Origin: Cyanobacteria bacterium OH_CDB_20
GTDB taxonomy: Bacteria; Cyanobacteriota; Vampirovibrionia; Gastranaerophilales; Gastranaerophilaceae
NCBI GenBank assembly: GCA_023415935.1
Contig: JAEZIX010000115.1
Coordinates: 23,132 to 87,131 of the forward strand
Direction: 5' to 3'
Length of the DNA stretch: 64,000 nucleotides
The notes under the pieces: model-generated
Database searches by the model: none
What the model was told of the DNA's origin: nothing
The model's input: the letters and a program-made list of their open reading frames with translations, nothing else
Translations under genes and position numbers: made by a program
Shown: positions 18,026 to 26,883 of the stretch, piece after piece
Numbering within the stretch: the stretch's first letter is position 1
Layout: each line of letters opens with the position of its first letter

Positions 18026-18266
18026 TTTTATTAATTATTCTCTCTTCTATTACTTTCTGAACATACAAAGCCTGAAGTAAATCTTCTTTTGTTATAGCTT
18101 TCATAATAAGAAAGATTTCGCCAATATAGGTTTTTTTAAACTTTTGGGCATCCAATGCCATAGAAAGATGAAGTAAATTTATCTTCCCAGAAGTAATAAG
18201 TATTTCACCGATTCTTTGTGAAATTCCTATATCATTCCATTCATTGAGGTTATATAAATCTTTCAT
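17994..18266 (-). CDS. Small protein resembling the N-terminal domain of GspE/PilB
   Basis: Predicted 90 residues. Two similar half-repeats are visible: RIGEILITSGKINLLHLSMA and YIGEIFLIMKAITKEDLLQA, the LGEIL-x7-I-x3-L pattern of the MshEN/GspE N-terminal domain that in some proteins binds cyclic di-GMP. The residue set here is partly changed, so ligand binding cannot be claimed. The ATG at 18266 is preferred to one at 18302 because a TATAAT at 18274-18279 lies between them, only 7 bases from the chosen start, implying a leaderless mRNA. It overlaps the phosphoesterase gene. Confidence 0.68.
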   Translation of the reverse strand: MKDLYNLNEWNDIGISQRIGEILITSGKINLLHLSMALDAQKFKKTYIGEIFLIMKAITKEDLLQALYVQKVIEERIINKNATIEQSENN

Positions 18267-18273
18267 AAAAATC

Positions 18274-18279
18274 ATTATA
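18274..18279 (-). promoter_or_regulatory. -10 promoter box, leaderless gene
   Basis: A perfect TATAAT on the minus strand ends 7 bases before the ATG at 18266, so transcription would start at or next to the start codon. The -35 region is not consensus and overlaps the preceding terminator hairpin. Confidence 0.5.
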
Positions 18280-18281
18280 AC

Positions 18282-18310
18282 AAAAATCGATGCACTTGGC
18301 ACCGATTTTT
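18282..18310. terminator. Rho-independent terminator
   Basis: AAAAATCGATGC and GCACCGATTTTT pair with one mismatch (loop ACTTG), A-run on one side and T-run on the other. It lies 24 bases after the stop of the minus-strand gene 18335-18739. Confidence 0.8.
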
Positions 18311-18334
18311 GAACTTTAAAATTTTAAACTTATA

Positions 18335-18739
18335 TTATCCAATAAACATTTTTGTAGCATCTTCAGGAAGTACATTACCTGCTGCAAGTCCATTGCGGTA
18401 GTTTTGCATTGGATTTTGATATCCAGTACCTTCTTTATTTACTTGAGATTTAAAAATATCAGATGAACCAACTTGAGCTTTAAAGAGTTCATTTTGCGGT
18501 TTTTCTACGCGGCCTGTTAATGCACCGAATGCAACACCTGCAGCAGCGCCTGTAGTTGCCCCAACTGCGCCGGCTCCCATGGTTGCAGCAGCAGTAATTG
18601 CACCAGAAACAGCTGCACCTTCTGCATTTACATCTTCAGTCGAAGGTACCTGCACACCAGGCTGTTTTTGCTGAATTTGGTGAGCTATTGGTTGAACATA
18701 TGGAGCATATCTTACGTTGCTTAATTCTTCTAATGCCAT
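18335..18739 (-). CDS. Hypothetical protein with glycine-zipper-like helix
   Basis: A 134-residue protein with an AGGATAA site upstream of the start. The N-terminal 45 residues are polar (VRYAPYVQPIAHQIQQKQPG); residues about 46-78 form an Ala/Gly helix (GAVSGAITAAATMGAGAVGA) with small residues every fourth position, a glycine-zipper pattern that packs in membranes or oligomers; the C-terminal part is polar. There is no signal peptide. It is monocistronic, with its own terminator. Function unknown. Confidence 0.7.
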   Translation of the reverse strand: MALEELSNVRYAPYVQPIAHQIQQKQPGVQVPSTEDVNAEGAAVSGAITAAATMGAGAVGATTGAAAGVAFGALTGRVEKPQNELFKAQVGSSDIFKSQVNKEGTGYQNPMQNYRNGLAAGNVLPEDATKMFIG

Positions 18740-18859
18740 GAGTATAGTTATCCTAATGAACTTATATATTTATATAAAGTATTACTTTATGAAAAAATTG
18801 CGGGGATTATAAATATTTTTACAAAGTTAACATATCTTTGGATGTGGTAAAATTAACCT

Positions 18860-19999
18860 ATGTATGAAAAGTTTCAGGAAAAATTAAATAAACTTGAAGA
18901 ATTATCTTGCAAAAGGTTTGTGCAAGATATTAAAAAACAAGGTAAATACATCATAAAAGATGACAAAAAACTCTTAAATCTTTCATCAAATGATTACCTT
19001 GGTATAGCTGAAAATTTTGACATAATAAACGATTTTTTAAAAACCAGTAATTATTCGCTTGGCTCTGCTTCCTCAAGACTTTTGACAGGAACTTCACCTA
19101 TTTATAAAGATTTAGAAAAAACATTATGCAATATATTCCATAAAGAAAGTGCATTAATTTTCAACAGCGGTTATCACGCAAATATCGGAATAATGTCGTC
19201 GCTTGCAGATAATAAAGATGTAATATTCTCAGACAAATTAAACCACGCAAGTATGGTTGACGGAATGCAGCTTTCAGGAAGTACTTTTCACAGATATAAA
19301 CATCTTGATTATGAGCATCTGGAATTTCTACTAGATAAATACAGAAACAAATACGAAACCGCAATTATTGCCTCTGAATCTGTCTTTAGTATGGATGGAG
19401 ATACTGCCGATCTTAAAAAACTTGTTGATCTAAAGAAAAAATATAATGCAATTCTAATCGTTGATGAAGCGCACTCATTTGGAGTGTTTGGAGATAAAGC
19501 GCTTGGACTTGCAGAAGAAGAAAATCTACTTGATGAAATCGACTTGATTGTCGCAACTTTTGGTAAATCAATAGGCTCAACGGGAGCTTTTGTAGTAGGA
19601 AACAAAATACTAATTGAATATCTAACAAATAAAGCAAGAAGTTTCATCTTCTCAACAGCTTTGCCTGAGCTAAATATAGCTTATTCAAAATATGTTATTG
19701 AGAACATCTTGCCAAAAACAAAAGAAAGTAGAATAAAACTTCTTAAAACTGCTGAAATCTTTAGAAAAGACTTAGTTTTACAAGGATTCCAAACTGCTGG
19801 GAGTTCACATATAGTGCCAATAATTATCGGTTCTAATGCTGAAACTATTGAAAAATGTAGTATATTGCAAGAAAATGGTTTTTTTGTGCTTCCAATAAGA
19901 CATCCGACAGTTCCTGAAGGAACGGCGAGAATAAGAATATCACTACGTACCGACATTGATTATAATGAAATTGAAAAAATCTCAAAACTTCTAAAATAA
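18860..19999 (+). CDS. 8-amino-7-oxononanoate synthase-like alpha-oxoamine synthase
   Basis: A 379-residue PLP enzyme of the BioF/KBL/ALAS family that condenses an amino acid with an acyl-CoA or acyl-ACP. LSSNDYLGIA opens the fold (41-50), SASSRLLTGTSPIYKDLE is at 69-86, NSGYHANIG at 102-110, VDEAHSFGVFG at 201-211, and ATFGKSIGSTGAF gives the PLP-lysine at about 236. The length matches BioF. No other biotin gene is nearby, so KBL-type activity or another oxoamine product is possible. A TAAAAT box ends 6 bases before the ATG and no ribosome site is present, suggesting a leaderless message. Confidence 0.9.
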   Translation: MYEKFQEKLNKLEELSCKRFVQDIKKQGKYIIKDDKKLLNLSSNDYLGIAENFDIINDFLKTSNYSLGSASSRLLTGTSPIYKDLEKTLCNIFHKESALIFNSGYHANIGIMSSLADNKDVIFSDKLNHASMVDGMQLSGSTFHRYKHLDYEHLEFLLDKYRNKYETAIIASESVFSMDGDTADLKKLVDLKKKYNAILIVDEAHSFGVFGDKALGLAEEENLLDEIDLIVATFGKSIGSTGAFVVGNKILIEYLTNKARSFIFSTALPELNIAYSKYVIENILPKTKESRIKLLKTAEIFRKDLVLQGFQTAGSSHIVPIIIGSNAETIEKCSILQENGFFVLPIRHPTVPEGTARIRISLRTDIDYNEIEKISKLLK

Positions 20000-20044
20000 A
20001 AAAATATTGCAAGAAAAATTTTATATGATTTAATAGAATAGTAA

Positions 20045-20123
<79 letters not shown>

Positions 20124-20148
20124 ATTTTTTAAAGATATAATTGAACTT

Positions 20149-20176
20149 CAGCCACTTTTAAAACAGGCTGTTTTTT
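20149..20176 (+). terminator. Rho-independent terminator after the tRNA
   Basis: CAGCC (20149-20153) pairs with GGCTG (20166-20170) across an A/T-rich loop and is followed by T6. It lies inside the island 31 bases after the tRNA and would end tRNA read-through into the element. A near repeat, CTACAAATTTACTAC (20203-20217), follows; a 13/15 match sits near the other end (36468-36482). Confidence 0.65.
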
Positions 20177-20308
20177 GTTTTTTAAATAATTTTTCAAAAT
20201 TACTACAAATTTACTACGTTTTGATTTAAAACTGCGAAAAATGACTCACTTTCACACTCCGACGATTCATAATAAAAATGTGAAGAGTTATAAAAGGAGG
20301 AACAAATT

Positions 20309-20356
20309 ATGATAGTTTTAATCGCAAGATGTATAATCGCATACTTTTTCTTATGA
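20309..20356 (+). CDS. Possible 15-residue hydrophobic peptide
   Basis: In the otherwise empty stretch 20177-20475 a perfect Shine-Dalgarno AAAGGAGG stands 8 bases before an ATG that opens a 15-codon frame, MIVLIARCIIAYFFL, ending TGA. The peptide is almost wholly hydrophobic, like type I toxin peptides or a translated leader. The downstream gene (20476) has its own GGAGG site. Without conservation data it may be chance, but so strong a ribosome site without a gene is unusual. Confidence 0.35.
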   Translation: MIVLIARCIIAYFFL

Positions 20357-20475
20357 TGTTTTTATAAGGTTACAGATTGCTGGAATGATAATAAGACTTT
20401 ATAAATATTAATTTTTTATTCATTTTAATTGTTAATGCTAATAATCCCCTCTATAATAAAAATGGAGGATAATAA

Positions 20476-21618
20476 GTGAGCAATCCAAGAAAAGTTTATT
20501 TTGATGAATCTGGTTTTACAGGCGCTAACTTATTACACCCAACTCAGAATTATTTCAGCTATGCCGCTGTTGGAATGGATAATAATGATGCGGCTCTTAT
20601 AATAGACCGCATAAGACAAAAATATCCAACTCAAGCTCCTGAGCTGAAATTTAAAAACTATGGAAAAAAGTCGAATTGTGAACAAATAGCTTTAGATGTA
20701 ATAGACCTTTTAAAAGATGTTTCAAGTGTTATTGTGTTTGATAAAAAATTCGCTTTATGTGCAAAACTATTTGAGTATATTTTTGAACCGGCATTGTCAG
20801 ACAATAATTCTAGATTTTACGCTGCTGGGTTTCATTTATACATAGCTTACAAATCATACTCTACGTTCTTTGACCTTAATCAATTTCCCCTCTTAGGTGA
20901 TTTTGAGCGATTAATGACAAGTGAAAATAAAAATGAAAAATTAGATTTGTTTATTGATAAAATGAAAGTACCACTTGAATTGCAGAGAAAATCTCATAAG
21001 TCTTTTGCAGAAAAACTTCATATCTTTACAACTATGAATCAATCCAAAATTAGAGATGAATTACATAGTCTATCAGGCAACTCCTCAACTGATAAATATA
21101 TTTTAGATTTAACAACAACAGGTTTTCTTACACTTTGTAATGCGATGAGTGAAAAATTTGGCGAAATAGAGCCCATCTATGATGCTTCAAAAATGCTAGA
21201 TGCACACAAACATATTTTTGATGGTTTAGTCGGTCGCAATATAGAATTTGAAGTCCCATTTTATGATAGGAAAACTTCTATAAAGATTGCAAAGAAGCTA
21301 GAGCCTGGAGATTCAAAAACAAATCCTGCGATTCAATTGGCTGATTTGCTTGCAGGGATAGCAAATTATGGATATAGCAACAATATCAAATCAATCTGCA
21401 ATTCATTAGGGGAAAAAGGGATGATATGTTCTGCTATTATCCACCGTAGCACTGAATGTCAGATTATTGAACTATTAGATGAATATTATAAAAAAGTACT
21501 AGATATATTAGTAAAAAAATCTTTATCAAATAAACCACTTTATGATATGTCTGTCGAAAAACACTTATGGACTTTAAAGCATACTTGTGACGAAATATAT
21601 CGCAGACATACTGAATGA
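20476..21618 (+). CDS. DUF3800 domain protein
   Basis: A 380-residue protein with the DUF3800 hallmarks: N-terminal YFDESGFTGANL (acidic DES near residue 10), an internal AVGMDNND strand, and the C-terminal QLADLLAGIANYG (near residue 290) preceded by a Asp/Lys-rich strand. The fold is thought to be RNase H-like, and members are common in mobile elements and defence loci; no activity is proven for this type. It starts with GTG after GGAGG. It is the first gene inside the island, converging on the integrase. Its role in the element is unknown. Confidence 0.85.
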   Translation: MSNPRKVYFDESGFTGANLLHPTQNYFSYAAVGMDNNDAALIIDRIRQKYPTQAPELKFKNYGKKSNCEQIALDVIDLLKDVSSVIVFDKKFALCAKLFEYIFEPALSDNNSRFYAAGFHLYIAYKSYSTFFDLNQFPLLGDFERLMTSENKNEKLDLFIDKMKVPLELQRKSHKSFAEKLHIFTTMNQSKIRDELHSLSGNSSTDKYILDLTTTGFLTLCNAMSEKFGEIEPIYDASKMLDAHKHIFDGLVGRNIEFEVPFYDRKTSIKIAKKLEPGDSKTNPAIQLADLLAGIANYGYSNNIKSICNSLGEKGMICSAIIHRSTECQIIELLDEYYKKVLDILVKKSLSNKPLYDMSVEKHLWTLKHTCDEIYRRHTE

Positions 21619-21642
21619 AACACTTTTGATAAATGGTTAATT

Positions 21643-22749
21643 TTAAGTCCCAAACCTTTTAACTGGTTCTTCTTTAAATTCGACTAATTCATCAAGAGCC
21701 AAGACACACTGTTCACTGACCTCAGGTAATAGGTGAGTATAAATATCCATTGTGGTTTTGATTGTAGTATGACCTAATTGATGTTGAATGTATTTCATAG
21801 AAACATTTTTCGCAAGGAGCAAGCTAGCGTAGGTATGTCTCAGGTCGTGGAATCTTATTGCACTTATTCCTGCTCTAGTCAAAGATGGTTTAAAACGTCT
21901 TTTAAGCATATTATTTGCGTCTATATATTCACCCTCAGAATTCGGAAAAACGAGGTCATGTAGACTATGTGGGCAAGCTAATTTCCATTCTTTTAATACT
22001 TTTGCTAATTGAGTTGACATATCTACATAACGGATTCTATCAGTTTTTGTTGAGCCTAAACGACCATGAGTATAGCCTTTATCAACAATGATTTTATTTG
22101 TCTGCCAGTTGATTGAATCCCAAGTGAGAGCCAACAATTCACCCTGACGCATTCCTGTATAAATTGCGGTGAATAAAAGAGGGTAAAAATCAGGATAAAC
22201 CTGTTTTGTCTTTATCAATAAAGCCTGCACTTCTTTCATAGAAAGAGAGCGAACATCTTTTGTTTTAATTTCTTTTAGCGACTTGATTCTTGCAACAGGG
22301 TTTTTAATGACTACTTCATCATCAATCATTTTATTATAAATTGCGTTAATAAGTTTTTTAAATTTGTTTATGGATGAGTTCGCGAGGTCTGATTGAAGTT
22401 TTTGATATATAAATTCTTTAATGGCAATAGGTGTAACTTGAATCAATTTCATATCCCCGAAGTAAGGTAAAATGTGATTGTTCAAATATCCTTGATAGCC
22501 ATAAACTGTGGTTGGTTTGCAGTGAACTTCAACATATAATCTCATATAAAGTTCAGCAGCCTCTCTGAAAGTAATGCCTTTATTTATTTCAACTGCTGTA
22601 CCATTTTTGATTTCATTCATTACAGTAGCCAGAAAATCTTCAGCTTTAACCTTGGTTTGAAAACCTCCTTTGACTTTACGCTTGCCAAAAGTGTCTTTAT
22701 AATCGACTTCCCAATAATTTGCTCTTTTGTTTTTTCTGACTTTTGCCAA
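21643..22749 (-). CDS. int: Tyrosine site-specific integrase (Tn916/phage type)
   Basis: A 368-residue integrase. The N-terminal arm-binding domain (residues 1-60, KANYWEVDYKDTFGKRKVKG) is followed by a SAM-like core-binding domain (65-160) and the catalytic domain with Arg in YTGMRQGELLAL, the HxxR box HDLRHTYASLLL, LGHTTIKTTM and the nucleophile Tyr in MDIYTHL. All catalytic residues are present. The gene reads toward attL and ends 1.5 kb from it, the usual place for the island's own integrase; it should recombine the 47-bp tRNA-derived sites. Confidence 0.95.
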   Translation of the reverse strand: MAKVRKNKRANYWEVDYKDTFGKRKVKGGFQTKVKAEDFLATVMNEIKNGTAVEINKGITFREAAELYMRLYVEVHCKPTTVYGYQGYLNNHILPYFGDMKLIQVTPIAIKEFIYQKLQSDLANSSINKFKKLINAIYNKMIDDEVVIKNPVARIKSLKEIKTKDVRSLSMKEVQALLIKTKQVYPDFYPLLFTAIYTGMRQGELLALTWDSINWQTNKIIVDKGYTHGRLGSTKTDRIRYVDMSTQLAKVLKEWKLACPHSLHDLVFPNSEGEYIDANNMLKRRFKPSLTRAGISAIRFHDLRHTYASLLLAKNVSMKYIQHQLGHTTIKTTMDIYTHLLPEVSEQCVLALDELVEFKEEPVKRFGT

Positions 22750-22832
22750 TGTTTCAATTTCCTTTTAATATTGATTTTAACGTGTTATCACCTATTTGTA
22801 AGCCTGTTTGCTAACTTTTACTAATTTTAGTT

Positions 22833-22892
22833 GAGGGTGGGGCGCCTGAGCACCGTGCCAACGGTGCCCAGTGCTCTCACAGTGCCGTGGTT
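22833..22892. promoter_or_regulatory. GC-rich structured region between int and xis
   Basis: In an AT-rich background this 60-base stretch is strikingly GC-rich. GCACCGT (22850-22856) pairs with ACGGTGC (22861-22867) around GCCA. An overlapping alternative pairs GAGCAC (22848-22853) with GTGCTC (22871-22876). CAGTGC is directly repeated at 22869 and 22880, one helical turn apart. It precedes the integrase on its strand, so it could control int or bind Int/Xis. Confidence 0.55.
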
Positions 22893-22902
22893 CAATGACC
22901 TT

Positions 22903-23127
22903 TTATTGTTGAGGTGTTATTGTATTTTTCTCTAAGAACTCTAATAAGTTTTCTTTTAAAAACAGGACTCTTGAACCGATTTTGACGTGTTGTATTTGTT
23001 TTTTATGTACCCACCGATACAGCGTACTTGTAGAAATACGTAAGTATCTAGCTGTTTCAGATATGCTCAATAAGTTGTTCATCTCTTCATCTTTGGGAAT
23101 CTTTATGTTGGCGTTTCCTTGTTTCAT
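22903..23127 (-). CDS. Excisionase-like helix-turn-helix protein (AlpA/MerR type)
   Basis: A 74-residue protein with a single winged-helix DNA-binding domain: LLSISETARYLRISTSTLYR is the HTH, WVHKKQIQHVKIGSRVLF the wing, ending LLEFLEKN. This is the HTH_17/excisionase family that controls direction of tyrosine recombination or acts as a regulator. AAAGGAA precedes the ATG. It lies 153 bases upstream of int on the same strand, separated by the GC-rich hairpin region. It most likely aids excision of the island. Confidence 0.88.
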   Translation of the reverse strand: MKQGNANIKIPKDEEMNNLLSISETARYLRISTSTLYRWVHKKQIQHVKIGSRVLFLKENLLEFLEKNTITPQQ

Positions 23128-23137
23128 CCTTTATTCC

Positions 23138-23373
23138 TTTCGTAACTTACTTGTAATTTATTCGTAATTATTAAAACGCAATAATAACTTAACTTTTAGA
23201 CTATTTTTAAAACAAAGTTACAAAATTACGAAGTTTTTATTAAAAATAAAATTAAATGTTTTGTTTAATATCGTTTTATAATTTTAAAATTTTTTTCGTA
23301 ATTCTGTAATTTTGCAATTTTTAGCCTTAAACCCTTTATTAATAAGCTTTTTATAATTACGTAAAAATTACGA
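23138..23373. repeat. Iterated AATTACGA motifs, possible origin or operator
   Basis: The 246-base gap before xis is extremely AT-rich and holds repeated octamers AATTACGA or its complement TCGTAATT at 23162-23169, 23224-23231, 23296-23303 and 23366-23373, plus near copies at 23138-23146 and 23355-23362. Repeats of this kind beside a replication gene are often iterons bound by an initiator, or operators for xis. Both readings are inference. Confidence 0.5.
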
Positions 23374-26322
23374 TTAGATTATATCTTCTTCGTTGCAATT
23401 GTCGCTGTCTTGAAATTTAGTTCTAATACCATCATTTTTGGCACGTTCTTTTAAGACTCGTTCTTTTTCTATATCATGCAACTGGTCAAGCAGATGGTTT
23501 AAAAATTCATCAGCTTCATTGACTAATATTTGAATACAGCGATTTCTTTTATCTTTTTTAAACTGTACTACTTTTTCAACTTCGTAGTTTCTTTTCTTTG
23601 CGTAATTTTTTATATCAGCGGCAGCGGGAATTGTGCTTCCATAATCTTCCATTTGCTTATATTCTTTCTTGAAAAGGGGGTAGACATCTTTAAGATAAAT
23701 GCTTATGGTTCTATTTTTAGTGCTGAAAACATACTCATTTCCGTAACTGATTTTGTTTTGTTTTGCTAAAATCAAAAAGATTTCAAGAAATTTTTCAAAG
23801 CAATCTTGAGTGTGTACTGTGGATTCGTAGGCTCTAATATACTGGGTAAAATTTTCTTCTAATGTTTTGTATTCTTCACTTTCGTAAAAATTCTGATTGA
23901 AATCAGCCACAATGAAAAGTAAATCCATACCGAGTTTTGCAATTGCAATGTTATTTGCACATCTCAAATCGATACCTGAATAAATTTCTTTGATTGACTT
24001 CACATTTTTGTCGAACAGCTCAAGTAAGAGCTCTTTTTTTTTGTAAAATTTGAGGATTTCAGGTAATACACAGGAAATGTAATTATCCCTGATATGATTC
24101 AGCTTGCTTGCTTCTTTGGGATTGAAATTATTTTTATAAAATTCTGTATAAACGAGTCTTGTTGCTGTTTGAGGATTCTTATGCGCTCTGTCATTACTTG
24201 CAAAGTTCAAAGTCGCATTTACAGCCTTTATATCTTGTTTTGTACCGAAATCAGTCATACGTTTACGATTGTTTCTGTCATAAACTGCCTTAACTGTAGT
24301 TTCAAATCCTTTTCGCATATTGTTTTCTATCTCTGCATATAATACTGGCAATGCATTGTAATATTCTGTATTGTGTAGCAGATTATATGATGTGTCGTTG
24401 CCGCTACTCAAAAATCTTATGTCAAAACCGAATATGCAAGCTATAGTCTGAAGAAGGTTGCTTTTGCCACTTGCTGCCTCTCCGTATAAGAAATTAATAG
24501 GATACCCCATGGCCTTTTCATACAGAATATCTACAAATGGTGACATCAGAGCTGTTCCGAGAGCTAAGAACGGTTCTATTTTGTTACTATAAGCTTTAAC
24601 AGTGTTTAAGCACAAAGCTTTAGCAACGGCCGTCGGGACTGTCTTTGAATCAAGTTCAAAGCTTTTCAAGTAGCAATCCTTGGACTTTTCAAAAAATGTT
24701 TTGAAATCACAATCAGGCATAAATAGTTTAGGGGCGTGCATTCCTTTGTCGACAACAAGTGAAGCTTCGTTATCTTTATCAATCTTTATAGGTGAAATTT
24801 TATTTTTTAATATTTCAGCAGAAGTAAGAATTTTATCTGTCTCTAAGTCTATAAATGCATTGTTATAAGCCCAGAAATATTTCTTGTTATGAGTGACCAA
24901 AGAAGGGTTTTTATAGATATTGAGTTCATGTTTGCAACTTTTTAATTCGTCTAAAATAACATTTTTAAAATCAGTATCAGATAAGCAGTGGATATGCACG
25001 CCTCCCTCTTTCAATACCTCATGTAAATTTCTAACATCTAAGAGTTCTTTTTGGGTAAGAATCTGTGATTTTGTTGTGTGTTCGCCTATATTTGTTGTTA
25101 TTTCGAGTTTATATTCCTGCCTATTTTCATGGCCTAGTGTGTTAAAGACTACAGTTCTAATTATGTCTATTGTAAAATTTGATTTTCTTTTATACCATAA
25201 TTGACCTTCTTCAGGATTATAGCTGATATGAAAATAGCAGTTTCTGAATGGTGAAATACCCTCTGGCAAAAATTCCAAGAATTTCAAATGTTCAGTCGAT
25301 ATTTCTGCCGTATAGACTTTATTTAAAGGTATGTTTATGTTTTTCACATAAAGCTTTAAAATTGAATGGATAGAGAGTTTTAAGTTAGATTCAATTAAGT
25401 TTCCTTGAAGATTATGCTCTTTTGCATATTTGTAGAAATCATTAAAATCTTTTATGTATTCAGTTATGCCTTTAATGTGTGCCAAATCAAACTTGTAAAT
25501 CGGTATAGAGATTTCTTTTTCGATTTTGCTTGTTGCAGCCTTTCCTGCTTTATCATTGTCAAGGCAAACAATAACTTGTTCAAATTCTTTCAAAAATTCA
25601 ATATGCTCTTTTAATGCCTTGGCTGTGTTTGGTTCGCCGTTGCTATTTGTTAAAATCATATATTCTTGATGCATTCCTAACTCTTGAAGGTATTGGTAAG
25701 CTGCATATCCATCCTTAAAACCTGCGCAGATCAAAGCTTTTTTAGGATTTAAAGGCGTATTGATTTTTGACAGGCAACGTTTAGGGTCTTGCGCAAAACC
25801 TTTTGTTTTAAACGCAAAAGCAAATTTTTTTCCTTGTTCATTTTTTGGCTTTCTTAACTCAAGACCGGTTATACATCCATAAATGTCGCACATTGGCAAA
25901 GTAAATAGCTGATGTTCTTTGACATAGCCAATTTTACAAGTTCTAATTGTATCCTTAGTCAATCCAGTAGCATCCATTACGAGCTTTAACATATCTGGAT
26001 TATTCATCAACTCTTGAGAATATATTCTTACGTCTTCATCTTTATAAGAAAGTTTAGAACTGTTTTTGTAGATTTCTTGTCTTGCCCGTCTGTTAGTATA
26101 TATGTCTTTATATAGTTGTCTTCCGTGCGCGTTATCTATGCAGGCCCCACAGAAAGCACCTTCATTTGGGTTGAAGTGTAAATTGTCGCCTTTTGTATCT
26201 CCGCCCTCGGCTTGACAATAAGGACAAGCCCCTTGATACTGATTTCCCCTTCCTTTAAGTTCTGGCGCTATCGCCAGAACCTCATCTATTGTTACCTTCC
26301 CTTCTCTATAATAGTTACCCAT
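23374..26322 (-). CDS. Island primase-helicase (zinc finger, TOPRIM, DUF927-like ATPase)
   Basis: A 982-residue replication protein. An N-terminal CHC2-like zinc finger has Cys at about 33, 36, 58 and 61 (CPYCQ... CGAC). A TOPRIM domain follows (about 190-270: ALICAGFKDGYAAY and VIVCLDNDKAGKAA). After a long middle region the ATPase domain carries Walker A YGEAASGKSNLL near 612-622 and a conserved stretch NDRAHKNPQTATR typical of the DUF927/phage D5-like helicases. The C-terminal 150 residues may be a winged-helix domain. It would start replication of the excised element. It overlaps the next upstream gene by 8 bases. Confidence 0.9.
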   Translation of the reverse strand: MGNYYREGKVTIDEVLAIAPELKGRGNQYQGACPYCQAEGGDTKGDNLHFNPNEGAFCGACIDNAHGRQLYKDIYTNRRARQEIYKNSSKLSYKDEDVRIYSQELMNNPDMLKLVMDATGLTKDTIRTCKIGYVKEHQLFTLPMCDIYGCITGLELRKPKNEQGKKFAFAFKTKGFAQDPKRCLSKINTPLNPKKALICAGFKDGYAAYQYLQELGMHQEYMILTNSNGEPNTAKALKEHIEFLKEFEQVIVCLDNDKAGKAATSKIEKEISIPIYKFDLAHIKGITEYIKDFNDFYKYAKEHNLQGNLIESNLKLSIHSILKLYVKNINIPLNKVYTAEISTEHLKFLEFLPEGISPFRNCYFHISYNPEEGQLWYKRKSNFTIDIIRTVVFNTLGHENRQEYKLEITTNIGEHTTKSQILTQKELLDVRNLHEVLKEGGVHIHCLSDTDFKNVILDELKSCKHELNIYKNPSLVTHNKKYFWAYNNAFIDLETDKILTSAEILKNKISPIKIDKDNEASLVVDKGMHAPKLFMPDCDFKTFFEKSKDCYLKSFELDSKTVPTAVAKALCLNTVKAYSNKIEPFLALGTALMSPFVDILYEKAMGYPINFLYGEAASGKSNLLQTIACIFGFDIRFLSSGNDTSYNLLHNTEYYNALPVLYAEIENNMRKGFETTVKAVYDRNNRKRMTDFGTKQDIKAVNATLNFASNDRAHKNPQTATRLVYTEFYKNNFNPKEASKLNHIRDNYISCVLPEILKFYKKKELLLELFDKNVKSIKEIYSGIDLRCANNIAIAKLGMDLLFIVADFNQNFYESEEYKTLEENFTQYIRAYESTVHTQDCFEKFLEIFLILAKQNKISYGNEYVFSTKNRTISIYLKDVYPLFKKEYKQMEDYGSTIPAAADIKNYAKKRNYEVEKVVQFKKDKRNRCIQILVNEADEFLNHLLDQLHDIEKERVLKERAKNDGIRTKFQDSDNCNEEDII

Positions 26323-26611
26323 TTACTTCCTCCGTCTTGCATATTTCTTTAATATTAGTTATAACACTGCAACAATAAGGCGTACCGCATTCTATCAATG
26401 TTTCAGAATCAACACAGTCTACTTCGCCGCTTTCAAGATTAAGTCGGAAAAATCTACTGCTAAAACATTCACTTTCAAGCTCACTAAAATCGCATCTGAA
26501 ATACGCATAAGGTAATTGAAGAAAAGGTTCAAACTCAAAATAATTAATGAGCTCAAAAATATTCGATTTAAACTTTTCTTTTTTTTGACTTGCTTTTGGT
26601 TTGCGATTCAT
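26315..26611 (-). CDS. Small hypothetical protein in the replication operon
   Basis: A 98-residue protein sandwiched between two zinc-finger primase genes, overlapping both (8 bases with the primase-helicase, 1 base with 26611-26883), so translation is coupled. It is rich in Phe, Glu and Cys (YAYFRCDFSELESECFSSRF, CGTPYCCSVI). The basic start (NRKPKASQKKEKFKSN) could bind nucleic acid. No family recognised; operon position suggests an accessory replication role. Confidence 0.7.
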   Translation of the reverse strand: MNRKPKASQKKEKFKSNIFELINYFEFEPFLQLPYAYFRCDFSELESECFSSRFFRLNLESGEVDCVDSETLIECGTPYCCSVITNIKEICKTEEVNG

Positions 26612-26883
26612 TACTCCTCCTCCTCTAATAGCTCTTTAACTCGATTGTATAATTTGATTCCATGAGCATTTTTTGTCGTGTTCTCATCCTGAAAAACGCA
26701 AATTAGTCTTCTTTTTTCAGGGTAAAAAACCAAGTGATTATCATCTGAATCATGCCCAAGTTCCTTACAAATAGGACATGAGAATTGATAATACTTCTCT
26801 TTTTTTTTGTTTATATTGAGCTTGCCCTCTTGTTCTAGAAATTTTTGAAGTGCTTCTAGTGTCACTTTCTTCTTTTTTGACAT
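26611..26883 (-). CDS. Small CHC2-like zinc-finger protein
   Basis: A 90-residue protein: a basic N-terminus (SKKKKVTLEALQKFLEQEGK) and a zinc-finger like stretch YQFSCPICKELGHDSDDNH followed by LICVF and NAHGIKLYNRV. It closely mirrors the N-terminal finger of the adjacent primase-helicase (CPYCQ...NAHGRQLYKDI), though the second Cys pair is reduced to one Cys. It is therefore probably a separated or duplicated primase finger that may regulate or help load the primase. It is first in the operon, with GGAGAG before its start. Confidence 0.72.
   Translation of the reverse strand: MSKKKKVTLEALQKFLEQEGKLNINKKKEKYYQFSCPICKELGHDSDDNHLVFYPEKRRLICVFQDENTTKNAHGIKLYNRVKELLEEEE

Noticed and set aside
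23374..26322. Long frames on the opposite strand of the primase-helicase gene
   Set aside because: They mirror its codon use and carry no domain or ribosome site.
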